Shown: positions 10,417 through 24,370 of the stretch, piece by piece
How positions within the stretch are numbered: position 1 is the first letter of the stretch
Layout: each line of letters opens with the position of its first letter
From: Welwitschia mirabilis
Lineage: Eukaryota; Gnetophyta; Gnetopsida; Welwitschiales
Length of the DNA stretch: 56,926 bases
Reading direction: 5' to 3'
Assembly (NCBI GenBank): GCA_051453625.1
Contig: JBOZIK010000001.1
Coordinates: 88,930,516-88,987,441, forward strand
Position numbers and translations under genes: made by a program
The notes under the pieces: generated by a model
Databases searched by the model: none
Told to the model about the DNA's origin: nothing
What the model saw: the letters and a program-made list of their open reading frames with translations, nothing else

Positions 10417-11775
10417 GCTAAAAGTGATCTTGCTTTAACAAGACAACAATTACTCTTAGGGTGTGCCAAAATAATAAAAAAGCATGGTGCAAAGCTTTCA
10501 AGCATTGCAAATCAATGAATCTTTAGATAAAGGAACAGGAAATGGATACTTAAAGGAAGGCCACTCCACCAGTTGTTTGGAAATTCAAATCTGTTGACTA
10601 TTTGCTTCATTGTGATTGTGTTTATTTTGGTTCTGTTCCTTCCAATGCAACAATGGCTTTGATTCTCTTCCTACACCCATTCAATTTTACACGAGGTGTT
10701 ACAAACTACCATTTTCTTATTGTTCAAATCTGGTTTTTCTTCCAGAAACTTGTAACCTCAATTGCAATTCTTTCAACCAAGTAAGTCTAATCCCTAATTG
10801 ATTGATTTTTAATATGTCTAGATCGCTTAATGTTCATGACATGTTAGGTTATTTATTTATATTTGCTGAAATGTTTTCAATTTTACCCTTTCACGAAGAT
10901 CTGGAAACTGTCCAGAAGCTCCCCTACTGTTTTTCATGAAAATACATCTCAAGTGATTATGGAAGCATCTCCAAATGTTGTACAGTTACAAAGACTGTAT
11001 TATGACGCATGTCTGTTCTTAAGGGTTTGACTATAGCCTCTGTTCTGAAAATATCAAATAAATATTAATGAGACATTCTTTATTTGATCACATAGGGCAA
11101 GTGCATAGAAAAGCAGTGTATCTTTTGTCATGTATTAATGCATATTTCCCACAGGCTCTTGACAAGGCAATATTCAAATTGATCTAGACATTGTCAAGAT
11201 GCTAGAAAAGTTTACAAAACAAGGTGGGTAATGCATCATTTCTGTGTTTTTAATTTTTACAACCTAATAGATTATTTTGGTGATTTTGGATTTGTTCAAA
11301 TACTAAATATTTAGTATACATGGTGAATGTGAGTGAGACTATTAAGCATACTTGTGTTTTATCATCATTGATTGTTATTTCTATTTTGAAAAAGATGAAT
11401 CCAGAGCATTGGAAAGAAAGCACAGGTAGCCGGGACTATTTTCCTTCACTCCTACAAAATCCTTTTATCAGGAATATGAGGTGTATTTACTTAGAAACAG
11501 GTGATTGCTGCTTTCAACCTAAAGGACATATATAATAGCAAACAGGTTGCCTAAAGCTTGTCCCTGCATGGGCAACTGAAAACCAGTCTACTGATTCACT
11601 AGATCTGAATGAGAATTAGGTAATATGAATTTAATCCTTATCTAGGTTTTAACATGGACCCAAAGAAAACTGATCATTGAACAATGTAGGAACATATTGG
11701 ATGTTTCAGATGAATTCTTACAGAAGCACCAACTGTCAATCACCTAACCCCTCTACAGGATATTTTGTTGAGGTA
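10417..11775 (+). pseudogene. Exon-like segments of an unidentified gene remnant
   Basis: Four stretches look like protein-coding exons rather than transposon DNA. After the acceptor ending ATGCAG, 10417-10515 reads AKSDLALTRQQLLLGCAKII then KKHGAKLSSIANQ before a stop, and continues in the next frame. A 35-bp piece at 10746-10780 lies between CAG and GTAAGT. 11155-11223 lies between ACAG and GTGGGT and reads NIQIDLDIVKMLEKFTKQG after a frameshift. 11652-11750 reads TWTQRKLIIEQCRNILDVSD then EFLQKHQLSIT and a stop. The stops, frameshift and very short pieces point to a pseudogene or captured gene fragment. I do not recognise the family; a functional gene with mis-set exon limits is less likely. 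Confidence 0.35.
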
Positions 11776-12401
11776 GGAGGTTTTTTATTCCTAGCTCATT
11801 CAAATAATGTTTAACTTTGACTAAGTAATCACATTTAACAAATCAGTGCCTCTGGTCCTGGTGAAATTTCCTCAAAGCACCGTACACTTGTTTGACTTTA
11901 TCTGTTGCTTCTTTCCATCTTCAAATGCTATCTGCTGGCATTGACTCTTTCTTGTGATTTAAATCCACATTGTATTGCTATTGTAAATCTCTAAACCAGT
12001 TTATGCAAACAACAAAATCTAAAGCTGATATTTTCTTATTTTCTTGCACACTTTTTCTTAAGGGATCAAATGAAGTTTATTAGAACTTTTTATATTTTGT
12101 CGTAGAAGATCTCATTCTAATTGTTATATTCTTTTAACCATAGACTTAGAAGTGCATAGGCAAGGTATAGGATACATTGGTAACAATTGAAGAGTGCTTC
12201 ATGTCAGACTTTTGTAATGTTTTGCTAAAACTTTAAACTGTCACTCCTCATTTTGTTTTCTTAACTATAAATAAGGAATTGTGAAATTATTTCTTCAGAA
12301 ATCTAACATTGCAGTAGAAACTATCTTTCAAGGATTGGATTTGATTGTGATTAATTTTTATTAGATAAATCAAATGTTCAATAAGTAATCTACAAACTAG
12401 T

Positions 12402-12583
12402 CAATGATGGCTTATTAGAGTGCTAAGATCATGGACATACAAACTCAGAGGTCCAAAGTTCAAAACCCCGCGTTAGCAAGGAACATAAAACAATGGAAAG
12501 TGTGCATAGGCTCAAGTGTCACTGCGCATTTGTGTGGCACAAAATTACCTACTTGTCGTTACCTTAAAAAAAAACAAAAAATT
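12402..12583 (+). mobile_element. tRNA-derived SINE with 15-bp target-site duplication
   Basis: A 182-bp insertion has an A-box-like TGGCTTATTAGA (about 12408-12419) and a B-box-like AGTTCAAAACC (12457-12467) at normal tRNA spacing, and it ends in an A-rich tail (CCTTAAAAAAAAACAAAAA). It is flanked by AATCTACAAACTAGT at 12387-12401 and AATCCACAAACTAGT at 12584-12598, 14 of 15 identical. These are the hallmarks of a pol III SINE mobilised by LINE machinery. It landed in a minus-strand LINE fragment. Confidence 0.85.
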
Positions 12584-12594
12584 AATCCACAAAC

Positions 12595-12880
12595 TAGTTG
12601 CTTTTGAATGCTATCCAAAGAATCACCAATAATCTCAAAAGAACTTGTAGATGCATTAAAGGAAATTGTAATATCATTAACATAATAAATATGAAAAAAG
12701 GCGTCACAATGGGTCCCAAAGCGATTCTCATAATAAGGTCTGCATTATTGAGATGAATTAAAGAAACACCAAAACTAATGCAACGATTATAAATGACAAG
12801 TGGACAACCTTAATGAAGAGCTTTTTACCCTTGAAAATTGTCTTTTAATCTATTTATTAACAATGGTATACATAAGGGGT
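12595..12880 (-). pseudogene. L1-type LINE reverse transcriptase fragment
   Basis: Minus-strand translation shows a decayed KGLRQGCPLSP-like motif (KALH, stop, GCPL at about 12799-12825), then NNADLI and GP(I)VT, and after a frameshift a VNDITISFNASTSSFEIIGD stretch at about 12620-12690. This follows the L1 RT order GLRQGCPLSP ... NRA ... GP.ITHLFFADD ... FNA...F. The catalytic FADD box has become YYVND. The fragment probably continues left of the SINE to about 12,300. It is an inactive remnant. Confidence 0.65.
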
Positions 12881-15800
12881 TTTATAAAGCAAAGCAATAA
12901 TAACATAATCAAACAATTTAAAGATCTATGTTTATAAAGAATCTCAATTAGAAAAGATGCGTTCTCTCAATCATAAGGATTACGTTAATCAAACCTTTTA
13001 CAGATATGAGATCAGCAAATTATAGAGCTGGTAGATATAACTACAATTTATCTACTACTCTAGCAGGCATTCAAAGGTGCAACTACAAGGCAGCACAAAA
13101 TGCTTAAAAGGTTTGCAAGGTTTTCGATATTTAGTTAGTATAATGGTAAAGTCATAACAGTTTTGTTTTAGCTTAAAATGAATAGTAAGTTTATTTAAAG
13201 AACTCAAGGATTAAATTGTCATAGCAAAATTTCACAGTTGTATACAACAATGTAATATTAGATAAAACTTAAATAAACTAGGAGGTAGAACAAAATTGAT
13301 TTAAGTCATGAAACAAAAAGATTTGATATAATCATTTAAATAAAACATGTAGAGAAAATTTTCAACATATATATAAAACCTCGATGGATTCTTAATGAGA
13401 AATAAAGTTATTTTAATAAAGGTTAAGCATAAGAATCAAATGATCCTATATGAAGTTAGGATGAGTTTTCCCCCTTTTCTTTTTTAAGCAAATGGTTTCC
13501 TTTTTATTAGAAACATGAAAACATCTTTTCACATGATCAAAGTTGTCAATCTAAAAATTGGGCGAAAAGCCCAAGAACAGTAAAGTTATTAATCCTGCTT
13601 AAATAATTTGTCAAGAAAAGAAAAACAATTAGCAAGCGAAACCCCATGTGTAGGACTATACAAACAATGAAGGGGATCATATCACTACTATAGAAAAACT
13701 AAAACTTCATCAACTTACAATCATAAATATATACGAAGTGAAGCTCTTGGTGTGACATTGAGTATGGAAAATTGAAACTTCTCTTTTTATCTCCTATCAT
13801 GGCATGTTCTTAGACATCTTCAGTTTGAATTAACTAAACGTTGGGCATGAATTAAGAGCAAAAAGGTATTATGTCAAAAATGTTTTTAGCATTTTATTAC
13901 ATATCTATTCTAATAGAGCTCGGTTATTATGTCTTAAGAATCATAACTTAAAATATAATATTCAAGACAATTCATATAGTTCATAGCTAATGAAATACAT
14001 AATAATGCTAATTTCCTTGTATTAATCTTCTAAATTTATTCCCTTTTCTTATGATAAATTTATTGCCTTGTATTAATGTTAATTATACCTTTGTATTAAT
14101 CTTTTTAGTTGTACTTATTTCTTTTTCTTAAATTTAGTGTTTTCCTTTATGGATGAGAAGTCTTATCTATAGGCATGTGATTACTTGCAATGTTTGGATC
14201 TACTTTTACATGTGGTAAGTCAATGATAATGTTCAACATAAGGATTGAGTTAATCTCCAACTCAAATCTTGTAAACTCTAGAACCTTCACTAAAGTGTTT
14301 CATAAATTTTCCCATAGGTTTAAATGTTCAAGTAGACCAATATGAAAAACATGACTATTAGATTTTAACAAAATAAACTTCCATGACAAAAGCTAGAGAA
14401 AAATAGATTGAGATAAATTGTCAAGACATCTACTAAACAAAACAAGTTGTCACTATTTAAGTATTAATTTTTTTCTAATTACATGTATTATATTTTGGTA
14501 AATATTTATATATAAAAACGCTATTTAGTATAATGCCTTCTTATTGATTAGATATGTTTTCTTTCTAATATAGCACTACATTTTACAAGATTTTAAAAAA
14601 AATATTTGTTAAATTATGTTATGAGAGATGTATTGTAATGATTATAAACATCAAATAGCCCATCACATAACATACTTGGTTTAAAATTTGTTTATAAGTG
14701 TTAGGCTTCAAAGTTTTGGTTTCAAGTCTTATAGTCTGTGTGCTCAGTTGTGGTTTTACCCGTGTGTTAATAGCACATGTAGTAGAGGCTTCAAACTGTT
14801 AAATATGAATCATAAGGAAAAAATGGATATTTGGTGGCCAGTTATTGGGTGAACAAAGGCAACCTATGGGTTTTTGTCTAGCCAATCAAACCATGAACTC
14901 TAGTGGGTGTGGTATGGACTCACATGAATTAACCTCTTCCGAAAGAAAAAGAGAACAAGATAAGATTATAAACTTAGTTAGAAGCATGGTGAGTTTATAG
15001 ACTACAGGCTTCCAAACTAATCTCTAAGTTATACAATACATTAGAGAAGAGACGAGAAAAGGTCAGAGAGGAGAAGAGAGAAATGTAAATTGCTATTGCA
15101 AGAACCATGCAATAGTACTGTAAATGATAATGCATTTATCATTAACCATGCAAGTCACTATTAAATATTGTGATTAATTGTCACCTAATTAATGTCAAAA
15201 TACGAATTTTTAATATCCAAGACATTAGAACTTATGAACTACACATGTATCACAATTTACAGTTTGAGAAATCCAAGAAAGAAATTTTATTCGGCCTCAA
15301 TATACACATGACTTATACTAAGGGATGGGATACAATGGTTTTGTCCCAACTAAGAAGATGAGGCAAGGGACTTAGTTTTAACTCTCTCCCATTGACCTTC
15401 TTGAGAGTTGACATTATTGTCACTTCATTCAAGTGGTAAAGAGATTATTTGCGATGATTTGCTTATAATAGTTTTTGATCGTCAAGGTAGATTTGGGAGA
15501 AGTCACAACTAGAATTCCTTACAACTCATGACGAAAATCTAATTATTTGTTGAAATTTAAGTACTTGATTAACTATACGACTGCCACTTGTGTTGTTAGG
15601 AAACGTAGACAACAATTAAGGTGTCACTACTTATTGTCATAAGACAATGTTATGTAACAACACTCTTGGTTCTTGTAATTTAATTGTTGTCAATATATCA
15701 TTCTTGAGCGATAACAAGTAGTTAAGGGTTTAGTTTTTACAGTTTGAAGCTATCACTATATCATTGTCTTATGTTGATAAGTAGCAACAAAGTTGGATCT

Positions 15801-18800
15801 TGACATTTCAAACTTGTGTTGTTTGCCACTTATCTTGACCACACGATTCAAACTCCAAGTCTGTCATCTCCCTCAAATTTGATAGTTTAAATTCAAATTT
15901 CACAATTCTCTATGCTCTGTCAAGAAGCATTACTCTTCTTATATTTAATGCAAAAACTCCACTCTACCGCCAACAAACACATCTCAATTTCCACCATTTG
16001 TAATCTTTGCAAGACTCATTCTGTGATGCATCATAATCCCCCGCTACCCATTTGCTTAGGCACTTGGCAAGGAAACCAATATTGATAGGAACAAGACTTG
16101 CCTATTTAAGAGATAATTCATTAATTCTCAATTGATACTTTCATCATTAAGTGATGGAAATGAAAGGAAAAATAAAAGTACAAAAGAAAGAGATTGTACA
16201 AGTTTAAACAAAAAGGCAGATTTCCGTTAATCATTCTTCATCTCTTAGTATACAAAAATCTACCAAATCATATGTCTAACATATACATCTCAAAAATACA
16301 AAAATACAAAAGAGATTATCCTATAATTACCATAATTTACATTCCCTAAAATCTGGTCCAAAGGAGAACACACTAGAGAAAGGGATGCCAGAATGAGGCA
16401 TAAACGAACATGAAGTCACAAAGGGACCGACCCCTCTTTCAGGCTGATATTTTACATCCCCAAACAAAGGAAGCTCCAAGCCTTCATTCTTTACATTAGT
16501 TTCTCCAAAAGACATCTTCTAATCTCTACGTTATTCTCAGAAAGGTCTCATTGACCCTTCCCATAGCCAAGCCCAGTCACGCTGCCAATAAAGTGTCATA
16601 TCAAGATGGGTGGACCCTCCTTGACATTATCCATGTGATGTGCCACTTCATTTTCTACCTTAACAAGTTTTCCTTTCTATACTTACAATTGACCTTCCAC
16701 AAACAACATCCGTCCTTCTATATTACTTATTCACTGGTACATTTTGGATTTTGTTCAATAATAAAGTCAACTCATAAGAAAGGACTTAGATGAAGAAGGT
16801 GCCTAAGAACATGAACCTAGAGTTCTTGAACTAGATGGTAGTAACTCTAGACCAACTATCTTGTCTTTGCTACTTCCGATTTTCCTAATAATATTCATTG
16901 TAATAAAAAAAGGTTGTAAGAAATTAATGTCATTTGGTAAGGGCACACAAATTTGCTTATTAATTAAACATGTATAGGGCAAAAACGATGGTAGACATTC
17001 TCTATTAAATTCCACTCCTAGTGCAAATAAACACTTAAAAAATTGTATTATCCTCATGTTTAGTGGTAGCCAACATCATTAATGCAAGAACTATCAAATG
17101 GCTATGGCCACATTTTGTTGCCTTTCTAATAAAATTTTAGATTTAGCCCATTTTTAATCTATGATTGCAAGCTCTAGAATCGACACTTTCATTGGTTCTT
17201 TCTAGTCTAAAAGGAGTGAGCTGAAAAAAGGAAGTTTTCGGCTTCTTCTTGGCATCCTAGGTTCTCTTGCCATCGCATGGACTCCTCTATTAATCCAAAC
17301 ATTAGAGAGCATGGAACCCTAGAAACTTTTAGTAAGTACGCTAGTAAGTATAGGCCAGAGTTGAGTTAGTGGAAAAAGAAGGGGAATTCCTCTTCTCGTA
17401 AAATCTCTTTAATGTGAATTGCGAGAGTAACTAGATTAGATGTTGGGTGCTTAAGAGACTAGCTTTTTGAGGATGAGTCACAGTACAAATTTTCTGTCCT
17501 AATAATTAATTTGGTTACCACAATGCTTTTTCAAATAAATCTTAAGTCGCTATTTAAACCCTAAGGCATATGAGATCATTAAATGATGGCAACTCCAACA
17601 CCATCAGTGTGTACTAATAAAACGAAACAAAATTACTACAAAAAAGATCTTCCCCACTAAATGCAAGGTGTATGTATCCTTAACAAAGCTAAGCCTTAGA
17701 TCACTCGAATCATACAAAGATCATACAAGATGGGGTTTTAACTTCTCTTCAATATCATTATTGCAATCAATGCTCTTATCTGATTCAAGATTGCTCAAAG
17801 CAACTTAAATGTCAAGCCTACTTTACACTTTAAATTATTAATTTGTTTTTGCAGCACTATTGTGTCAAGCAATGTCTATTCTATTTGTTTGTCATAATGT
17901 CAATTTTTATGGGTACATAGGTTAACATGGTATGGCACTTCGCTTTTGTTAACATCCACTTTATAGATAACATCGCACTTCTCCATAGATATAAAGCAAA
18001 AGATTTATCGCATTTTTACCTTAAAAATGGATAAATTCTCCAAGACAGATGTGTGGCTTTGTAACTTGATAGAGTTTATGGAGAAGAACTATGATGAGAA
18101 TCTTCGTTTTAGTAGAATAAATATCATTTTGATTGCTTTGACTCATGATTCAAGAAAAGTGGATCCAATTCTACTGACTTTAAATTGATTTAGTCAATTC
18201 ATCAATTAATATCCACATTATAAATAATATATTTAGTCTTCAGCAAATTAGAAAACCTCCATGGGAACACTCAACACTATAACATTCTCGATAGCTAACA
18301 TTACAACTAGCAACTTGTAGAAGCATTATCGAAGGCAATGATGTTAAATCATCTATGATTCAACGCCTAGTCTTTCCATCATGTGTCAACACCAAGAAGA
18401 TGCATGGGTGCTTGATCAACTAATGGTTTGTAATAAGGAAGTATTAATATCTTTCTATCAACCATCACACAAGCATCATGATCCTTCTAAAAGGTTGATT
18501 TGTAATACTAAGAATAAATTCATCAAACAATGAGTTGATCACGATAACAAGGTTTTATACAAATGCTCCCAAAAGTATGAGTTGAGCAAATAGGCATGCC
18601 TTCTTAGTAGTAAATCATATACTTATTAAGCATTGCCTTCTTATCTATGTAAAGGGTGATATGGTTGAGACTAGTGATTAGCTTTTTGATGTTTTATTGT
18701 TGTTTCCCAATGGGATCCAATCTCATTAATGGTATCGCATGATCTTGTCCTCAATCCAAGGCCTTCTAGTCTTTTTATAGAGTGAAAAGTAAGGGGAAAA

Positions 18801-20095
18801 ACTTATAGCAAATTTTCATTGGAATATAGTAAAGGTTTTTCTGTTTGATGATTAACTATCATTATTTTAGAAAAAACTTTTAAAAAAAACTAATTAAAGG
18901 GGATTCGATCCTCCCTTTCTCTTATGTTCCCATCGATCCTATAAATCTCTTGTTTCTTAACAAGTTCATGGAAAAATGCAGTGAATGTGAATGAAATGAG
19001 AATTTTTTTTTCATTTCTCTTTCCATAAATTCCAAAGCTGATTTATGGCTTTGTTTTTTGTTATGTTTTGAAAACTCTCTGTTGAACTAGATTTGTCAAA
19101 CACGTCTAGAATTTGATGAAACATTTCCTGATTCTTTTCGGAAAGATTTCTCTTTCCCTTATTTAAAAAACTAGAATATTCTATAAATATAATTACATTA
19201 ATTAAATCCACCTTTCTTTCAATATCTATCCATGCAAAGATTGATTATTCATCGAATCTTTTTGGAGATTGCAAGAAATTACTAGTTCCTCCTTCTCTCA
19301 ATGTCATAAAGAATCCTATGCAGCAACACACTTGTGGTATCAATAGGGTTTTTCATGCTTTAAAACACTTAAAATGTATAATAAATCATAAAATATGTAA
19401 AATATATAGTTTTTTAATTCTATAGGATTTTGGCTAGATAGCTGATATTTTCCCAAGATCACATGGGATCTCAACAGGATAATATGCAAGAACAAGATAA
19501 GATATAGGACACAGTCATAGTTAGGATGTCCAAACTAGTGGTTTATGAACCATAGGCCCCATGGGTCATAGGCCTATTGTATGGGATTACTTTCATACCC
19601 ATACATCCAAAGAGCCTCTAATCTTCATAGTCTTCAAACGCATGCCATAAAGAAGCCAAATCTTGCCCTCCTAAAAGGCCTCCTTGTGATGTGAAAAACA
19701 AGTCCTTAAAAAAATACTATAATCAAGGTAATAACATTTAGTTAGTGATGCCTCCCAAAGAAAGCAAAACAAACAAGGATGCTTTACTTATTGAATATAA
19801 TCCTCTAGTAGATTTGGGATGTGGTTTAAGTAAGTTTCTAGCCTTAGAATGGGTATAGCATGCGTCACAAGACTAGTGAGAGAAGTCTCACATCCATCCA
19901 CACTAATATCATTAAAAGTTCATAGTTTTAAAGGCATTGATTAATGCATTAGAACTTAACGCTTCTATAATACTAAGAAATTGGTAGAGATCTTGTGAAT
20001 TGAAGCCCATGTGTTTACCCTTAAGTAATCATTTGATAATAAGGCTAGCCCTACATACCACTTAAAAATCCAATTGGCTACCCCTAGAGGCACAG
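12881..20095. other. Unassigned AT-rich DNA, 7.2 kb
   Basis: I cannot assign any gene or element here. Small items seen: a perfect 6-bp-stem hairpin TTGGGC-GAAAA-GCCCAA at 13558-13574; an inverted repeat near 15.7 kb (separate entry); a 53-codon plus-strand frame at 18027-18188 starting MDKFSKTDVWLCNLIEF with no recognised domain; and a GC-richer 62-codon minus-strand frame at 16327-16515. The mixture resembles very old transposon debris. Confidence 0.4.
15627..15784. repeat. 23-bp inverted repeat with 112-bp loop
   Basis: CTACTTATTGTCATAAGACA at 15627 and onward pairs with the inverse of CATTGTCTTATGTTGATAAG at 15762 and onward; 19 of 23 positions match. The left arm also contains its own short palindrome ATTGTCATAAGACAAT. 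It could be a decayed foldback or MITE; no flanking duplication was found. Confidence 0.5.
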
Positions 20096-22878
20096 TGTCA
20101 TATCCCACATTTTATAAACCTTAATTACGAGATTAGTAGACATATTAACCTTTTAATTAGATGATGAATTCTTCTTCTTTAAAAGCCTTGTCGAAATAAG
20201 ATGGTATTTTAAGTAATTAACCTTAGTTTTTTGTAATTTTTATAATTCAATGTAAAAATGTCATGAACATTTTTATGAGAAAAGAAATTCATAATTAAAA
20301 ACTATTCAAATATTAAAACTAAATAACCCCATTATGTAAGGAATTCAAATCATAGGGTAAAACTAATAAATTGAAAGTTTTAAGGGGATATAATAATATG
20401 CTTTACATCTTGTTTACTCATTTAAATTCTTAATAAATGTGATAGGTATAATATATTATGAATAGGCATCCTTTTTTTTGTTGTTGTTGTATGATTGATA
20501 GATTCTATGCATTATAAAATAAATAAGCATGTGAATAAGTTCATGCACTATTACTTAGAATTAAGAATGATAAATGGTTAGATTTAATCTACCATGACTT
20601 TTATCTTCTTGAGATGTGTAATAGCACTTGATTTATAACATATTTATTATTTTATTCATTGGAGTTGGAAAGGCTTATCTCATTATGTCATATGATAATT
20701 TCAAAATTTATGCATTTATAATATCTTAATTATTTTATTCGTTGGACTTGAAGAGTGTATCTCATTATGTCATGTGACAATTTTGAGATTTGTGCATTTA
20801 TTATTTTGATGCATGTCTTGAATTAATTAAAATGCTTATGAGCCTATGAAGGTTAAGAAGGAGCTAGCATGAAGAAATGGTGCATATAATTAACTTTACT
20901 AATTAAACTAAGAAAATTACCCATCCTAGTTAGGTGCATAAGTATAATATCTCTTTTTCTACTTTAATGTTACTTATTACTCATCCCACTTATCAATGAT
21001 AAATTATATGATCCTATGATCTTGAACTATGTGCCTTCTATCTATCTGAATATAGAGATCCCTTCCTCTCTTTAAAAAGAGGAAATATTTTCCATTTTTC
21101 AAGCAACTGGATTTCCTTATTTCATCTCTTTCTTTTCCTTCTCTTTTCATATGATCTCTTTTAAAATTCTAGTAGAGTGCTGAAATATTGCATTAGGCCA
21201 ATATTTATAGTTATCATGGCATTATGTTATAAAAATTATTCCCTCCCTTTGGATCTCAATAAAAAACTAGGAAGAAATGAGAGGTCTCTTNNNNNNNNNN
21301 NNNNNNNNNNNNNNNNNNNNNNNNNGGCCAAGTGACCATGGAGTTTATTATAAACATTTGCATACCAATATTTATTTTGTATTAATAGGCATATTTAATA
21401 TTATATTTTTCATCAATTATGCATCATACCAATCTTATTAGGGGTAAAAAGTCTGATCTTCAAAATCTCTTGTAGGCTAGTATTCCTTCATGGCAGTAGT
21501 AAGACTCGTTATAAATGCTTTTTGTGCTTTGATTTTTCTTTTGTACATTGATTTGCATTAGTAATATTTAGCTAAGATATATTATAAATGCTTTTTGTAC
21601 ATTGATTTTTCTTTTGTACATTGATTTGCATCAGTAATTTTAGCTAAGATATATTATCAATGTTGAGTTTATCTAGTATATTCATAATTTTACTAATTCT
21701 AATAATTTCACATCTTCTTGTAGAATCTTTACTATACTCACATAGAAAAAGTTAAATTTTCCAAAATAAAGGTGTAGGTTAAGAATATTGTATCTCATTA
21801 AATAATATATATAAATTAGTCATAGGATTACATTGTATCTATAAAAATTTAGAAATAATAATTCTTCTAATGTATAATAATTTTTAAGAAAATTATTTGT
21901 AAAAATATGTTAGGAAATAAATGCAAAAAATAGTAAGTAACTAATTCCTATTTTTGTATCTACAATTAAGCTATCTAAAAAATCAAGGATCTTAGATTGT
22001 AGAGAATTAAATAAGTGTTTTAAAACATATTNNNNNNNNNNNNNNNNNNNNNNNNNNNNNNNNNNNNNNNNNNNNNNNNNNNNNNNNNNNNNNNNNNNNN
22101 NNNNNNNNNNNNNNNNNNNNNNNNNNNNNNNCCTATTTTTGTATCTACAATTAGTTTATCTAAAAAATCAAGGATCCTAGATTGTAGAGAATTAAATAAG
22201 TGTTTTAAAACATATTATATCACTTAAGAACTCAAAGTATTTTGCAAGTTATGGTCATTTCAGTATAGTGTTGTAGGACTATAATTTTGACAAACTTGAC
22301 AATTTTTAACCTTAAATCATGACTTTATAAATAATACTTTAGAGTTTCAAAATAGTTAATTTCTGAGGATCCTATTATGAGCCTAATTTATGAAAAACTA
22401 TTATAATTTATTTTTTACTTTTATTTTTTACTTTATAATTAATTAATTATTAATTTTTGATTACAATGTCTTTTTAAAATCTAAAAACCTTATAATTAAT
22501 ATCTTAAATTATATAAACATTATTAAATAAAATTATATAGGTAATTCAAGTATATAAGGTAAGCTCTTATTAGTAACTTTAAGTTGGGTTGTTTATGTAT
22601 AACATTTTATTAGGAAAAGTACCTCTTTTACCTTGTCTTCCTCTTTTACCTTTCTTTGAATATGCATGCTTTTGAGGGTTTTTACCTTAGTATTTTAAGT
22701 GACTCAAATAGTTCTTGGTTTATTATTTATTTTATTCACTTATTTTTAGACCCCATTATCTTTAATTCGTAAACATAATAGACATTTTAATACTAAATGA
22801 AAATCCTTATTTTCTTTAATTTTAGATGTATAAGAATCAATGTGTAGATTTACAATTAATAATGTGTTATATTTCTTA
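20096..22878 (+). mobile_element. Chromovirus 5' LTR, left part
   Basis: The segment starts TGTCATATCCCACATT, directly comparable to TGTCATATCCTCTATT at 46,634, and stays alignable with that LTR (about 85-88 percent by eye) for 2.7 kb. The LTR provides promoter and polyadenylation signals. It stops at CTTA (22,875-22,878), where a solo LTR of the same family is inserted; the rest resumes at 34,657. The 5 bases before the LTR are CACAG (20,091-20,095), the candidate target-site copy, whose partner would lie beyond this window. Confidence 0.85.
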
Positions 22879-23744
22879 TGTCAAAGATATAGATTTTGAA
22901 TTCTAGGTACTCATAAGGTTACTTAATTAATTAATCTTAGTTTTGAAAAATTTTATTATTTAAGAATAATAATAAAATTTATGAGACTTTAATAGGAAAA
23001 GAAATTAATAAACAAAGGGTATCCAACTATTAATACTAAGTAAATCTATTTATTATAAGACATGTCTTTTACATGATTAAATAGTCAAGTCAAAAACTTC
23101 ACATAAAGGTGGAAAATAATAATGAAATATCTACAAAAATGGCGTGTGATATCTATATTTTTATCATTTATCCATATGTCTTATTCAAATCTTAAAATAA
23201 AGAAAAACTAAAATTACTTGGTAAAGTGAAAGAATAATAAGTAGGCAAAANNNNNNNNNNNNNNNNNNNNNNNNNNNNNNNNNNNNNNNNNNNNNNNNNN
23301 NNNNNNNNNNNNNNNNNNNNNNNNNNNNNNNNNNNNNNNNNNNNNNNNNNNNNNNNNNNNNNNNNNNNNNNNNNNNNNNNNNNNNNNNNNNNNNNNNNNN
23401 NNNNNNNNNNNNAAAAAGTCTAAACATACGAATAAGGACAAGCACTCTTATCTATAAACTAAAAAGGATAAATGAGTAGAATTTATTCTACCATGACTTT
23501 TATCCTTATTGATACTCGTAAAAGTACTTTATGTATAAAATACTATTTTTCTTATTGTGTCACATAGCACTTTTGAAATTAGTGCATTTATTCTTCTAAT
23601 GCATTTTATACATTGTTTAAATATATTTTGATTTGATTATAAGCCTATGAAGGATTAATAAGGGACTAGCATAAGAAAATGATGCATGTAAATAATCTTG
23701 CTAATTAAAACAAGAAAATTACTCACTCAATTAGGTGCATGAGT

Positions 23745-23752
23745 TATAAATA
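23745..23752 (+). promoter_or_regulatory. TATA box in the solo LTR
   Basis: TATAAATA is preceded by TTAGGTGCATGAG, a context shared with the downstream LTR (47,885-47,892). In the 5' LTR the same place reads GCATAAGTATAATAT, a weakened box. Conservation in two diverged LTRs supports it as the element promoter. Confidence 0.6.
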
Positions 23753-24370
23753 AGATTCCCTTTATCATTCACATATCATTTTCACTTATTACACAAGCTC
23801 TTATAACTTTTCATTGATTAATCTTATTAATTGTTATTCACATGTCAATATTACTTCTATATAAGCTCATCCAACTTACCATTGATCAATCTTATCATTT
23901 GTCATTCATACTTCCACATCATGTTTACATAAGTCTATTCAACTTATTATTGATCAATCTTATCAATTAAAAGAGATTTGTTTTAACCTTATGGATAAAA
24001 TAATATGGGTGGTATTTAACCAATTATATCAAAAGCTTTTGGTACACCATTTATCTACCAATAAAGCCCTCTTTTTTTTCTTTTTTTTTTTGTCAAGCAA
24101 ATACTTTTTAAGCAAGTTTATGCTACCAAAATTTTTTCTTAATTTTTCATCCTCTTAAGTGTGGAGTTGGAGCTTGTATCTTGGAGCTTAGAGCTTAGAG
24201 CTTAGAAACTTAGAGCTAGGATCATGGAAGCTAAGGACTTCATCAATATTCTTCAAGGGTCATAAATCTTTTTCCCTCTAAATAGGTTCTTCTTTCATAA
24301 AACTTTTAGCTTCATTTCTTATATTAGACATATGCATATGATTATAGTATTAATATAGTATTAATGTTAT

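Noticed and set aside
12620-12690. YVNDI taken as a copia or pararetrovirus YVDD box
   Set aside because: The preceding GCPL, NNADLI and GP.VT motifs and the following FNAS fit an L1-type LINE RT and not copia or a plant pararetrovirus.
13558-13574. GC hairpin like a bacterial terminator
   Set aside because: The window is plant nuclear DNA and the hairpin has no gene upstream.
18027-18188. 53-codon frame starting MDKFSKTDVWLCNLIEF
   Set aside because: Looks protein-like but is short, isolated and without a known domain or splice signals.
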